Source: DATKEG01 sp035544515 (GTDB taxonomy: Bacteria; Acidobacteriota; Vicinamibacteria; Fen-336). Taken from it: a DNA stretch of 23,368 nucleotides. Below, one piece after another: positions 7,154-17,517 of this stretch. A program made the translations under genes and the position numbers. The notes beneath the pieces were generated by a model, which worked only from the letters and a program-made list of their open reading frames with translations, made no database searches and had not been told where the DNA came from. Position 1 is the stretch's first letter, and each line of letters starts with the position of its first letter. The stretch spans positions 1-23,368 of the forward strand of contig DATKEG010000253.1 of the NCBI GenBank assembly GCA_035544515.1, read 5' to 3'.

Positions 7154-7178
7154 GGGCATTCCACCGGCGGGAATGCCC
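7154..7178. promoter_or_regulatory. 25-bp operator-like dyad between divergent genes
   Basis: Perfect 9-bp arms, GGGCATTCC (7154-7162) and GGAATGCCC (7170-7178), are separated by 7 bp. The dyad lies in the 122-bp gap between the divergent M24 gene (starts 7109) and DM13 lipoprotein gene (starts 7232). This is a natural place for a regulator of both; the regulator is unknown. Confidence 0.5.
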
Positions 7179-7231
7179 CGGGGTCCCGGGGCGTTTCCAC
7201 ATTCGGGACGGGGCTTTCCGGGAGGTGTGCT

Positions 7232-7666
7232 TTGCGCTCGACCGTCGTGCTCGTCGTGGTCCTCCTCCTGGCTGCGTGCGGTGGCGGGTCGGCGCCGACC
7301 GGACCCTCGGCCCCACCCCCTCCCGCTCCCGCGCCGACGCCGGCACCCGGCCCCGTCGTTCTGCGGCGGGCGGCGCTGACGGGAGCGAACGGCCACTCGG
7401 CCGCGGGCACGGCCGAGATCGTAGGGAGCGGGAGCGCGTTCTCGCTCGAGCTACGCGACGATTTCCGGATCGACACGGGCAGCATCGACGTTTACCTGGC
7501 CAACCAGGCGGACAGCGTCACGGCCGCCGACCGGAACCTGGGCGACCTTCGTTCCCGGAGCGGCGCCCAGAGCTACGCGCTCGCCGATGACGGCGCGGGT
7601 TACCGCTACGTGCTTCTCTGGTGCCGGCCCTTCCGGGTGCCCATCGGGATCGGCGAGCTGCGGTGA
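7232..7666 (+). CDS. DM13-domain lipoprotein
   Basis: Lipoprotein of 144 aa. A hydrophobic signal ends in the lipobox LAAC, with C16 as the acylated residue. A Pro/Ala-rich tether (about 20-42) follows, then one domain to the end. The C-terminal part, with DVYLAN, LGDL, the G-Q-Y turn and LLWCRPFRVPIG close to the end, matches the DM13 domain. DM13 is proposed to act in extracytoplasmic redox or electron-transfer functions through its conserved Cys. The start is TTG (7232-7234), supported by GGAGGT at 7221-7226. The stop overlaps the next gene's GTG by GTGA, so the two are translationally coupled. Confidence 0.78.
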   Translation: MRSTVVLVVVLLLAACGGGSAPTGPSAPPPPAPAPTPAPGPVVLRRAALTGANGHSAAGTAEIVGSGSAFSLELRDDFRIDTGSIDVYLANQADSVTAADRNLGDLRSRSGAQSYALADDGAGYRYVLLWCRPFRVPIGIGELR

Positions 7667-8484
7667 AGCGGCTCCTGGGCGCGCTCGCCTGCGTGCTGGC
7701 CGCGCCAGCCGTGGAGGCCGGCCCCTGGGCCCAGGGCCGGCGGCACGCCTACACCAAGTTGAGCTTCCAGCATCTGGCCGCACGGCAGTACGCCCAACCG
7801 GACGGCACCATCTTCGAGATCCCGCGGTTCCGCTCCAGCGAGTGGACCTTCTTCGGGTCATTCGGGCTCACGGACCGCCTGACGCTCTGGGCGAACGTTC
7901 CCCTCGTCCGGTCCTCCGACCTCGAGGACGACCCCGACGAGCTGGGCCGTGAGAGCGGCCTCGGCGACCTGGGCTTCGCGCTGCAGGCCCAGCTCGGATC
8001 GCGCGGACCGTGGGTGTTCGCCGTCCGGGGTGCCTTCCAGATACCGACCGGAGACGAGACGCGCTCCGAGGGTCTCCAGGCGACGGGAAGCGGTGTGTTC
8101 GAGGGCTCGGGGGCGTTTGCCGCCGGTCGTTCACTGGCCGGCGGCCGCGGATACGGCTTCATCGAAGCCGGCTACAAGTACCGGGGAGGCGGTCTCAAGG
8201 ACGCCTTCGTCTACACCGCCCAACTGGGCTGGAACGCCGGCCAGCGCGTGACGTTCGCCTGGAACGTCCGCGGCGAAGAGCCCTTCTCGCACGAACCCGG
8301 GACGGCGGGCCTGAACTCCTTCGTCGGGGTCGGCGACCGCGTGACCTACGTCGTGTTCGGGCCGTCCGCGATCTTCGAGCTGGGCAGCGGCTGGGGAGCT
8401 CAACTCGATGTCGAGGGGTCGTTCCACGCCAGGAACCTGGCGAAGGGTCCGATGTTCCGGGCCGGGGTCACCTACCAGCGCTGA
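7663..8484 (+). CDS. beta-barrel outer-membrane protein
   Basis: Predicted outer-membrane barrel, 273 aa. GTG at 7663 was chosen because it overlaps the preceding TGA (GTGA) and gives a compact signal peptide (VKRLLGALACVLAAPAVEA). The mature part alternates amphipathic strands with charged turns (SEWTFFGSFGLTDRLTLWANVPLV, ERGSGLGDLGF-type turns, GFIEAGYKYRG) and ends in a strand reading RAGVTYQR rather than the usual C-terminal Phe. The pattern resembles transporter-like porins of about 250-300 residues whose cargo is mostly unknown. Pairing with a DM13 lipoprotein suggests a joint envelope role. It ends 13 bp from the convergent korB stop. Confidence 0.72.
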   Translation: MKRLLGALACVLAAPAVEAGPWAQGRRHAYTKLSFQHLAARQYAQPDGTIFEIPRFRSSEWTFFGSFGLTDRLTLWANVPLVRSSDLEDDPDELGRESGLGDLGFALQAQLGSRGPWVFAVRGAFQIPTGDETRSEGLQATGSGVFEGSGAFAAGRSLAGGRGYGFIEAGYKYRGGGLKDAFVYTAQLGWNAGQRVTFAWNVRGEEPFSHEPGTAGLNSFVGVGDRVTYVVFGPSAIFELGSGWGAQLDVEGSFHARNLAKGPMFRAGVTYQR

Positions 8485-8497
8485 GGGAAAGGCCGGA

Positions 8498-9513
8498 CTA
8501 CTTGACCTCCCAGGTGTCGCCCTCGCGGAGCAGCCGACCCAGGTCGCCCCGGCCCTTGCGCGCGACCACATCGCGGATCTGGTCGTTCACTCCCGCTTCG
8601 TAGGGCGGCGCGGGCGCAGCGCGCAGGACGCCGAGCGGAGTCGGGAACCCCGGCGTCGAGTCCATGCGCGAGAGGAGGAAGGCGTAGCCGGGATTGGGAT
8701 GCCGCTCGTCGTGAATGATCAGGTCCTCCTCGGTCACGCCGTTGCCGAGGGGCACCACCTCGAGCTCGAGCCCGCGCATGCGCAGGCCCTTGTCCTTGCT
8801 CTTCCCGAACACGAGCGGCTGGCCGTGCTCCACCGCGATCGTGTGGTCGTCCCGGACGCCGCGCTCCGTGAGGGTCTCCCAGGCACCGTCGTTGAAGATG
8901 TTGCAGTTCTGCAGGATCTCGACGAAGGCCGTGCCCGGGTGGGCGGCGGCCTTCTTGAGCGTGGCCTTGAGATGGGCCTGGAACACGTCCACGGAGCGCG
9001 CCACGAACGTGGCCTCGGCGCCGAGCGCCAGGGAGAGCGGGTTGAACGGCCGGTCCACCGAGCCGTGCGGCGTGGACTTCGCCTTCTTGCCGATCTCGGA
9101 CGTCGGCGAGTACTGGCCCTTGGTCAGCCCGTAGATCCGGTTGTTGAAGAGCAGGACCTTGAGACCGATGTTCCGGCGCAGCATGTGGATGGTGTGGTTG
9201 CCGCCGATGGAGAGCGCGTCGCCGTCGCCGGTCGCCACCCAGACGTCGAGGTCCGGGCGGCTGAGCTTGAGGCCCGTGGCCACGGCCGGCGCCCGCCCGT
9301 GGATGGAGTGGAAGCCGTACGTGTTCATGTAGTACGGGAAACGGCTCGAGCAGCCGATCCCCGAGACGACCACGAACTTCTCGCGCGGGATGCCCAGCTC
9401 CGGGAAGACCGACTGCACCGCCGAGAGGATGGCGTAGTCCCCGCAGCCCGGGCACCAGCGGACCTCCTGGTCGGTCTGGAAGTCCTTCTTCGAGTAGACG
9501 GGCAGGGTCGCGG

Positions 9514-9517
<4 letters not shown>
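8498..9517 (-). CDS. korB: 2-oxoglutarate:ferredoxin oxidoreductase beta subunit
   Basis: TPP- and Fe-S-binding beta subunit, 339 aa. With KorA it converts 2-oxoglutarate and CoA to succinyl-CoA while reducing ferredoxin, and can run in reverse for CO2 fixation. Four cysteines suited to one 4Fe-4S cluster are visible: C22 and C25 (WCPGCGDY), C56 (GIGCSSR) and the Cys of QNCNIFND. The TPP motif is GDGD (97-100) followed by the conserved NNRIYGLTKGQ segment. The GTG start (9515-9517) overlaps the korA stop by GTGA and has GAGGTGG upstream. The related family members for 2-oxoacids with branched chains cannot be excluded by sequence alone, but the Kgd neighbour favours 2-oxoglutarate. Confidence 0.92.
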
Positions 9518-11367
<1,850 letters not shown>

Positions 11368-11416
11368 GCCCTCCCTCTCTGGTTCCCCTGGCAGCCAGGA
11401 GACGGCGACGGATCCT

Positions 11417-11446
11417 GGCGAAGGCGTCCAATATAGCACCTTCGCC
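11417..11446 (-). promoter_or_regulatory. dyad flanking an extended -10 upstream of korA
   Basis: Perfect 8-bp arms GGCGAAGG (11417-11424) and CCTTCGCC (11439-11446) enclose 14 bp. On the minus strand that spacer contains TGCTATATT, an extended -10 with 5 of 6 matches to TATAAT (11430-11435). No good -35 is visible. A repressor or activator bound to the dyad would cover the promoter core, so korAB is probably controlled apart from kgd. Confidence 0.5.
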
Positions 11447-11561
11447 CGTGCCCTCCGCGGCGGGGCTCGCGCGCGCCGGCGCCATCGCCGACGCCCTGCG
11501 GACGTTCCTCCGCCGGGGGAAAATCGCGCGGTCGCGCCGGGAAGCGGCGGGAGGCGCGGGT

Positions 11562-14500
11562 CTAGGACGTGGCGGGAGCGGGCTGGGCCGCCGGCGCCAC
11601 GCCGGCGGCGGAGCCCACGCCGAGCGCGGCCTCGAGGATGGCGTCCTGCTCCTGCAGGTGCTGCTTGTACGAGCCGGCCGCGGGGCTGGCGCTGGGCGGC
11701 CGCCCGACATAGCGGGGGGTGCGGCCGCCCGCGCCGGACACGCCCTCGTCGAGGAATCGCTCGCGCACGAAGCGCCACGCGCCCATGTTGCTCGGCTCCT
11801 CCTGCGCAAAGACCAGCTCCGCCGAGCGCGGGTACCGCTCGAGCAGGCGACCGAGCCCTTCCGTGGGGAACGGATAGAGCTGCTCCAGGCGGACGAGGGC
11901 GACGCCGTCGGAGCGCCGGTCCTCCCGGGCCTTCAGCAGGTCGTAGTAGAGCTTGCCCGAGGTGACCACCACGCGGCGGACGTGCGTGCGCTCGGCCGCG
12001 GGATCGTCGAGCACCTCCTGGAAGCGGCCGTCCGCCAGCTCGCCCGGCGGCGAGACGCAGCGCGGATGGCGCAGCAGGCTCTTGGGCGTGAGCACGATCA
12101 GCGGCCTCTCGTCGGCCGAGCGACCCTGCGCGCGCAGCAGGTGGAAGTAGGAGGCGGGCGTCGACGGGTAGCACACCCGCATGTTCTCCTCGGCGCAGAG
12201 GGTCAGGAACCGCTCCGGCCGGGCGCTGCTGTGCTCGGGCCCCTGTCCTTCGTAGCCGTGCGGCAGCAGCAGGGTGAGGCCGCTCGGCTGCCCCCACTTC
12301 TGCTCGGAGGCGGCCAGGAACTGGTCGACGATGACCTGGGCGGCGTTGTTGAAGTCTCCGAACTGCGCCTCCCAAAGGACGAGCGTGCGGTGGTCGGAGA
12401 CGGTGTAGCCGAACTCGAAGCCCATGACCGCGGCCTCCGAGAGCAGGCTGTCGTACACCTCGAAGCGCACGCCCGCGGGCGCGAGCCTTTGCAGCGGCAC
12501 GATCGCCTTCTCGTTGCGCACGTCGTACAGGATCGAGTGGCGCTGGCTGAAGGTGCCGCGGCCGGAATCCTGGCCGGAGAGGCGCACGGGTATGCCCTCG
12601 AGGAGCAACGTGCCGAAGGCGAGGGCCTCCGCCGTGGCCCAGTCCACGTCGCCCCGCCCCTCGAGCAGTTCCGCCCGGCGCTTCAGCCAGGGAGAGAGCT
12701 TGGGATGCGGCGCGAACCCCTCGGGCACCGTGCTCAGGGCCTGGAGCACGGCGCGCAGGCGTCCCCACATGGCCGTGGCGTCGACCGGCGCGAGGTCCAG
12801 GGGCTCCCGGCGCGTGACGGCCGGGATGAACCCGGCCTGCCCCTCGTCCTGCATCTGGGCCTTCTTCTGCGAAGAGAGGCGCTCGAGCTCCTCGCGCGTG
12901 AGGACGCCCGTCCGCACCAGGTGCTCGCCGTAGAGCTCGGCCACCGGGGTGTGGTCCTTGATCTTGGCGTACATGAGCGGCTGGGTGTAGCTCGGCTCGT
13001 CCGTCTCGTTGTGTCCCCAGCGGCGGTAGCCCACGAGGTCGATGACCACGTCGCGCTTGAACTTCTGCCGGTACTCCAGCGCGATCACCGCCACGTGGTC
13101 CACGGACTCGGGCTCGTCGCCGTTCACGTGGAAGACGGGGGCGTGCACCATCTTCGCCACGTCCGTGCAGTAGGTGGACGAGCGCGCGTCCTCCGGGCTG
13201 GTGGTGAACCCGATCTGGTTGTTGATCACGAGATGGATGGTGCCGCCCGTGGTGTAGCCCTCGAGCTGCGCGAGGTTGAGCGTCTCCGCCACGATGCCCT
13301 GCCCGGCGAAGGCGGCGTCGCCGTGGATCAGGAGCGGGATCACGCGCCCGCGCTCCCGGTCGGCCACACCCTCCTGCCTGGCGCGAACCATCCCCTCGAC
13401 CACGGGGTTCACCCACTCCAGGTGGCTGGGGTTCGGCGCGACGCTGACCGTGATGCCGTGGCCGCTCGGGGCCTCGTGCTCCCCGGACGCGCCGAGGTGG
13501 TACTTCACGTCGCCCGAGCCCTGCGTGGCCAGCGGGTCGGGGTTGCCGTCGAACTCGGAGAAGATCTGGGCCAGCGGCTTGCCGATGGTGTTGGCCAGCA
13601 CGTTCAGCCGGCCGCGGTGCGCCATGCCGATGACCACTTCCTTCACGCCACCCTCCGCGCCGTCGTTGAGCAGGCGGTCGAGGAAGGGTATGGTCGCCTC
13701 GCAACCCTCGAGCGAGAAGCGCTTGTGGCCGATGTACTTCGCGTGGAGGAACCGCTCGAACGCTTCCGCCTCCACGAGCTTCTCCAGGATCCGCCGGCGA
13801 GAGGCTTCGTCGAGACGAGGCCGGTTGCGCGTCGATTCCATCCGGTGCTGCAGCCACTCCTTGCGCTCGGGGTCGGCGATGTACATGTATTCGACGCCGA
13901 TGGTGCGGCAGTAGGTCTCGCGCAGGATCTCCAGGATCTCGCGCAGGGTGGCCCGATCCCTTCCCGAGAGCCCGTCGGTGATGAACTCGCGGTCGAGGTC
14001 CCATAGGGTGAGCCCATAGGTGGCGGGATCGAGGTCCCGGTGGGGCGCGCGGCGCGAGTCGAGCGGGTCGAGGTCGGCCACCAGGTGCCCCCGCACGCGG
14101 TAGGCGTGGATGAGCTGCAGCACGCTGGCCTGCTTCTCGATGACCTCGTCGCTGCCCGCGGGCCCGAACAGGCCCGGGGTGACGTCGATCTCCCAGCGCG
14201 CGGGCCGGTGCACCACCTTCAGGTCGTCGAAGATGCGCTCGTAGAAGCCGTCGTCGCCGCGCAGCAGCTCCTCCAGGCGCGCCAGGAACAGGCCCGACTC
14301 GGCGCCCTGGATGATCCGGTGGTCGTAGGTCGAGGTCACGGTCATGACCTTGCTGATGCCGAGGAGCGACAGGGTCCGCGGCGCCATGGCCCGGTATTCG
14401 GGCGGGAAGTCGAGCGCGCCCGTGGCCACGATCAGGCCCTGCCCCGGCATGAGGCGCGGAGCGGAGAGTGTCGTGCCCATCACACCGGGGTTCGTGAGCG

Positions 14501-15269
14501 AGACGGTGGTGCCCATGAAGTCGTCGGGGCCGATGGCGCCCTTGCGCGCGCGGGCCACCAGGCCGTCGAACGCCTGCAGGAAGGAGGCGAAGTCGAGCCG
14601 GTTCGCGTCTCTGATGTTCGGCACGAGGAGCGTGCGCGTGCCGTCCTTTTTCTGCACGTCCACCGCGATGCCCAGGCGCACCGAGTCGCGCTGGATGCGG
14701 TGGGGCTGGCCGTCCAGCTCGGCGTAGGCGTCGTTGAGCCGCGGGAAGGTGTCGAGCGCGCGCAGGACGGCCCAGGCGACGAGGTGGGTGAAGCTGACCT
14801 TGCCCGCCCCGGAGGCGTCGCGGTCCTTGTTGAGCAGCTTCCGGTTCTCCTCCAGCGTGCGCACGGGCACGCCGCGCATGGAGGTGGCGGTGGGAACACT
14901 GAGGCTCGCCTCCATGTTCTCCGCGATGCGTAGCGCCCCGCCGCGGATGGGCGTGGCGATGTCGCCGGGCAGCAGCACCGGCACCATGAGCGCCTTCGCG
15001 TCGCGGGCGGCCGGGGCCGCGGACGCGGAGCGCGTCAACGTGGCCACGCGAGCCGGTGGCTCCGCCGCCGCCGGCTGGGCGGAGACGGTCACCGCCCGCC
15101 CGGGCTCGGCAGGCACGCCCATGAGCCGATCGAAATACTGCCGCCAGGAGGCCTCGACGGAGGCGCGATCACGCCGGTACTCGCCGAGCAGGCCGACCGC
15201 GAACTCGTAGTTCGCCCCGAAGTCGTTGACGAGCTTGTCGACGACCGAATCGGCCTCGTCAGCGGGCAT
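11562..15269 (-). CDS. kgd: multifunctional 2-oxoglutarate decarboxylase/dehydrogenase E1 fused to succinyltransferase domain
   Basis: SucA-type E1 fused to an E2 acyltransferase core, 1235 aa, close to the 1231 aa of mycobacterial Kgd. Order: an N-terminal binding segment (about 1-50, VDKLVNDFGANYEF...SWRQYFDRLMG), an Ala/Pro linker, an acyltransferase core (about 100-340, ending in TSTYDHRIIQGAESG with the catalytic His), and the TPP-dependent E1 part (MAHRGRLNVL, HGDAAFAGQG, NNQIGFTTSP, GYRRWGHNETDEP). No lipoyl domain is present, so a lipoylated E2 and LpdA must come from elsewhere. It makes succinyl-CoA with E2/E3 or releases succinic semialdehyde. The ATG (15267-15269) lacks a Shine-Dalgarno. 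Confidence 0.93.
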   Translation of the reverse strand: MPADEADSVVDKLVNDFGANYEFAVGLLGEYRRDRASVEASWRQYFDRLMGVPAEPGRAVTVSAQPAAAEPPARVATLTRSASAAPAARDAKALMVPVLLPGDIATPIRGGALRIAENMEASLSVPTATSMRGVPVRTLEENRKLLNKDRDASGAGKVSFTHLVAWAVLRALDTFPRLNDAYAELDGQPHRIQRDSVRLGIAVDVQKKDGTRTLLVPNIRDANRLDFASFLQAFDGLVARARKGAIGPDDFMGTTVSLTNPGVMGTTLSAPRLMPGQGLIVATGALDFPPEYRAMAPRTLSLLGISKVMTVTSTYDHRIIQGAESGLFLARLEELLRGDDGFYERIFDDLKVVHRPARWEIDVTPGLFGPAGSDEVIEKQASVLQLIHAYRVRGHLVADLDPLDSRRAPHRDLDPATYGLTLWDLDREFITDGLSGRDRATLREILEILRETYCRTIGVEYMYIADPERKEWLQHRMESTRNRPRLDEASRRRILEKLVEAEAFERFLHAKYIGHKRFSLEGCEATIPFLDRLLNDGAEGGVKEVVIGMAHRGRLNVLANTIGKPLAQIFSEFDGNPDPLATQGSGDVKYHLGASGEHEAPSGHGITVSVAPNPSHLEWVNPVVEGMVRARQEGVADRERGRVIPLLIHGDAAFAGQGIVAETLNLAQLEGYTTGGTIHLVINNQIGFTTSPEDARSSTYCTDVAKMVHAPVFHVNGDEPESVDHVAVIALEYRQKFKRDVVIDLVGYRRWGHNETDEPSYTQPLMYAKIKDHTPVAELYGEHLVRTGVLTREELERLSSQKKAQMQDEGQAGFIPAVTRREPLDLAPVDATAMWGRLRAVLQALSTVPEGFAPHPKLSPWLKRRAELLEGRGDVDWATAEALAFGTLLLEGIPVRLSGQDSGRGTFSQRHSILYDVRNEKAIVPLQRLAPAGVRFEVYDSLLSEAAVMGFEFGYTVSDHRTLVLWEAQFGDFNNAAQVIVDQFLAASEQKWGQPSGLTLLLPHGYEGQGPEHSSARPERFLTLCAEENMRVCYPSTPASYFHLLRAQGRSADERPLIVLTPKSLLRHPRCVSPPGELADGRFQEVLDDPAAERTHVRRVVVTSGKLYYDLLKAREDRRSDGVALVRLEQLYPFPTEGLGRLLERYPRSAELVFAQEEPSNMGAWRFVRERFLDEGVSGAGGRTPRYVGRPPSASPAAGSYKQHLQEQDAILEAALGVGSAAGVAPAAQPAPATS

Positions 15270-15277
15270 GACGAGCC

Positions 15278-15307
15278 AGTCTAGCGCCCCGCGCTCGGGG
15301 CTTTCAA
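15278..15307 (-). promoter_or_regulatory. kgd promoter with GC dyad in the spacer
   Basis: On the minus strand TTGAAA (15302-15307) is followed by 18 bp and TAGACT (15278-15283), which ends 8 nt before the kgd ATG. Transcription would start at or within a base or two of the ATG. The spacer holds a perfect hairpin, gccccg/cggggc (15286-15291, 15296-15301), which may be an operator. Confidence 0.5.
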
Positions 15308-15375
15308 GGAGCGAAGAAGGTTGGAGACAGGCTCGGTCTGCCCAGCGCCCCTGGGAAACGAAGCGCGGCCGCGCT

Positions 15376-16512
15376 CTACCGCCGGGCCGCCTGGCCGGGG
15401 CCCGACCGCCGCCAGAGCAGCACTTCGAAGCCGGTCACGCGGCCGCCTTTGACCGCGAGCGTGGGCGCGTAGTGCGTCCGGAACTCCTCGCGCTCGAGCG
15501 CGCGGCGCAGCTCCACCTCGACGCGCAGCAGCGACATGGAGCGCGCGTCGTAGGGACCGTCGAAGATCTGGTAGCGCGCCTTGCCCTGTACCTTGGCCCG
15601 GAACATCGCGGTCTCCGCCTCGTGCAGGACGGCGTCGGGCCGCGCGCCGCGCGTCCCCACCGCGATGCCGACGCTGGCGCGCGGGCTGGCCGCGTGTCCG
15701 GCCACGTCCACCGGGTCGGCGAGCACGGTCAGCACCCGCTCCGCCACGCACACCGCGTCACGCCGCGCGTCGGACAGGTCCTCGAGCAGGATGACGAACT
15801 CGTCGCCCGCGAAACGGGCCAGCACGTCCCCGCTGCGCAAGATCGTCTCGAGGCGCCGCGCCGTCTCCAGCAGCACCTGGTCGCCCCCGCGATAGCCCAC
15901 GACATCGTTGATGCCCTTGAAGCCGTCCAGGTTCACGAGCAGCACCGCGTAGCCGCCGCCCTGGCGCGCGACCGCGCGGTCCAGCACTTCGAGGAACCCG
16001 GTGCGGTTCGGCAGGCCGGTCAAGCCGTCGCGGAGCGTGGAGCGCAGCAGGTCGTCCTGGGCGCGCTTGACCTCGGTCACGTCGATCGCCGCGCCGACCG
16101 TGCCCACGACGGCGTCGGTGTCGTCACGCAGGGGCTCCACCCGCGCCTGGAAGCTGCGGCCGAGCCAGTCCGCCTCGTATTCGACGGTCTCCCCCTGCAG
16201 CGCGCGCCGGTGCGCCTCGAGCGCCTCGCCGCTGGGGACGGAAAGCGTCTCCGCCAGCGGCCGGCCCACGAGGTCCGCGGGCGAGGGCTGCAGCCCGTGC
16301 ATCTGGCCCGACCGGCAGGACGTCACGCACAGGTCGGTGTCCGTGGACCACGAGAGCATGCACACGCGCGTGGTGAGCAGGCGCATGCGCAGCTCCGCCT
16401 GCCGCAGCGAGGCCTGTGCCCGGTCGGCCCCCCCGGCCGTGCCCGCCTCGGGCTCGGCGGGGCGCGCCGCACCCGGGAGGGACGTCACGTTATCGGGCCT
16501 CACGGGATTCAC
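15376..16512 (-). CDS. PAS-GGDEF diguanylate cyclase with truncated EAL stub
   Basis: Cytoplasmic sensor cyclase, 378 aa. A PAS-like domain (about 45-146, ending in the typical VTEVKRAQDDL linker) precedes a GGDEF domain (about 155-320). The active site reads AGDEF (235-239), a tolerated variant, and the inhibitory I-site RSGD (226-229) is intact, so it should make c-di-GMP under product control. A short EAL beginning follows (about 329-378: LRVEVELRRALEREEF...GFEVLL) and stops after about 50 residues of the usual 240, so no phosphodiesterase activity remains. GTG at 16510-16512 was chosen for its AGGAGGA at 5 nt; the longer open frame upstream has no such signal. Confidence 0.87.
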   Translation of the reverse strand: MNPVRPDNVTSLPGAARPAEPEAGTAGGADRAQASLRQAELRMRLLTTRVCMLSWSTDTDLCVTSCRSGQMHGLQPSPADLVGRPLAETLSVPSGEALEAHRRALQGETVEYEADWLGRSFQARVEPLRDDTDAVVGTVGAAIDVTEVKRAQDDLLRSTLRDGLTGLPNRTGFLEVLDRAVARQGGGYAVLLVNLDGFKGINDVVGYRGGDQVLLETARRLETILRSGDVLARFAGDEFVILLEDLSDARRDAVCVAERVLTVLADPVDVAGHAASPRASVGIAVGTRGARPDAVLHEAETAMFRAKVQGKARYQIFDGPYDARSMSLLRVEVELRRALEREEFRTHYAPTLAVKGGRVTGFEVLLWRRSGPGQAARR

Positions 16513-16557
16513 CGCGGTCCTCCTGTTCCAGGCACGAGCAGCGGTGCAGTGTCGGCG

Positions 16558-16610
16558 ATCACAGTCGAGTTGTCTGTGATGAAAGTCACCGGATTTTGGC
16601 CCCGGGCCAA
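16558..16610. repeat. two inverted repeats upstream of the diguanylate cyclase gene
   Basis: ATCACAG (16558-16564) pairs with CTGTGAT (16574-16580) over a 9-nt spacer. TTGGCCC (16596-16602) pairs with GGGCCAA (16604-16610). Both lie in the 152-bp gap between the HD gene stop and the cyclase start. Neither has a downstream T-tract in either direction, so an operator or leader structure is more likely than a terminator. No c-di-GMP riboswitch is recognised. Confidence 0.4.
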
Positions 16611-16664
16611 GAAAAACGGCATGTCGGTCCCGGGATGACACCCCGTTTTGCTATGAAGAAGGGT

Positions 16665-17513
16665 TCAGCTCCCCGTTGGCCGCCCCGGCGCCTCATGCTC
16701 GACCACGAAGACGTTGGCGTAGAGGTTGGCCTTGACCTGCTGCCCCGTCTGGGTCAGGGAGAGGTAGTCGAGCGCGTCCTTCACGTACGGGAAAACGTTC
16801 GTCCAATAGAACTTGGGGTAATTCCGGCGCAGGTCGTCGGGGGTGCGGTAACCGAGCTTCCGGTTGACGCCCGTCTCCTCGAACTCGAAGAACAGGGCCG
16901 GTATCTTCTTCAGATATCGGGGGTCGCTGAGCTGGCCGATGAGATCCGCGGCCCGCACGAGCGCCGGGTAGCCGCCCGTGTCCTGCGCGTCGTCGGGCTC
17001 CGGCACCGGGAAGCGCGTGGGCTCGATGCACCGCCGCACGCGCTCGACGTCGATGAGGTCGTGCCCTCCGAAACGCTCTTGCACGAACAACTTACCTCGA
17101 TCGACGTGGTACGGGGTCAACGCGGCGTCCGTGGCTCCCGGCGACAGGTCGAAGGTCTCGTCTCCCACACCGGTGACGCACCGGCCGTCGCGGTCGGCTC
17201 TGCAGACGCCCTTGACGTACCCGATGTCGTGGCAGAGCAGCGACACGCTGACGTGCAGCCAGTCCTCCGGGGTGACGCCGCCCTCGCGGATGTGCTTGCC
17301 CCGCAGGAGCTCCTGGCCGACGAGCGTCACCAGGATCGTGTGGTCGACGTCGTGATAGAGCGCGTCGCTGTTGGCGATGTTTTCGAGGGCCATGCCCCCT
17401 GCCCAGCCCACGATCTCGGCGTAGTCGGGCTTCTGGCCACCGTAGGTGCGCCGGTAGCCCTCCTGCACCTGCTGGACGAAGGCGTCGATGCCGACCTGCG
17501 TGAGGTTCAGCAT
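16665..17513 (-). CDS. HD-domain metal-dependent phosphohydrolase
   Basis: HD-fold hydrolase, 282 aa, predicted cytoplasmic. The metal-site residues are visible: H54/D55/H58 in YHDVDHT, H95-D96 in CHDIGY, and an Asp in ALVRAADLIGQLSD. The YHDxDH spacing resembles class I cyclic-nucleotide phosphodiesterases more than HD-GYP proteins, since no GYP motif is seen. The substrate is unknown. The start ATG (17511-17513) lies 4 nt after the antiporter gene, so the two form an operon. A nucleotide hydrolase beside an RCK-gated K+ antiporter suggests a link between a nucleotide signal and ion balance, which is inference. Confidence 0.82.
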   Translation of the reverse strand: MLNLTQVGIDAFVQQVQEGYRRTYGGQKPDYAEIVGWAGGMALENIANSDALYHDVDHTILVTLVGQELLRGKHIREGGVTPEDWLHVSVSLLCHDIGYVKGVCRADRDGRCVTGVGDETFDLSPGATDAALTPYHVDRGKLFVQERFGGHDLIDVERVRRCIEPTRFPVPEPDDAQDTGGYPALVRAADLIGQLSDPRYLKKIPALFFEFEETGVNRKLGYRTPDDLRRNYPKFYWTNVFPYVKDALDYLSLTQTGQQVKANLYANVFVVEHEAPGRPTGS

Positions 17514-17517
17514 CCCG

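Noticed and set aside
7110..7346. 79-residue N-terminal extension of the M24 peptidase
   Set aside because: It would bury the signal peptide and overlap the divergent DM13 gene and the dyad; the internal ATG at 7109 is better.
16558..16580. CRP-type binding site
   Set aside because: Half-sites are in the reverse arrangement (TCACA outside first, TGTGA second) with wrong spacing.
16596..16610. Terminator after the HD gene
   Set aside because: The hairpin is followed by A-rich, not T-rich, sequence on the minus strand.
16513..16641. 43-residue N-terminal extension of the GGDEF protein
   Set aside because: No ribosome-binding site and odd composition; GTG at 16512 has AGGAGGA at ideal spacing.
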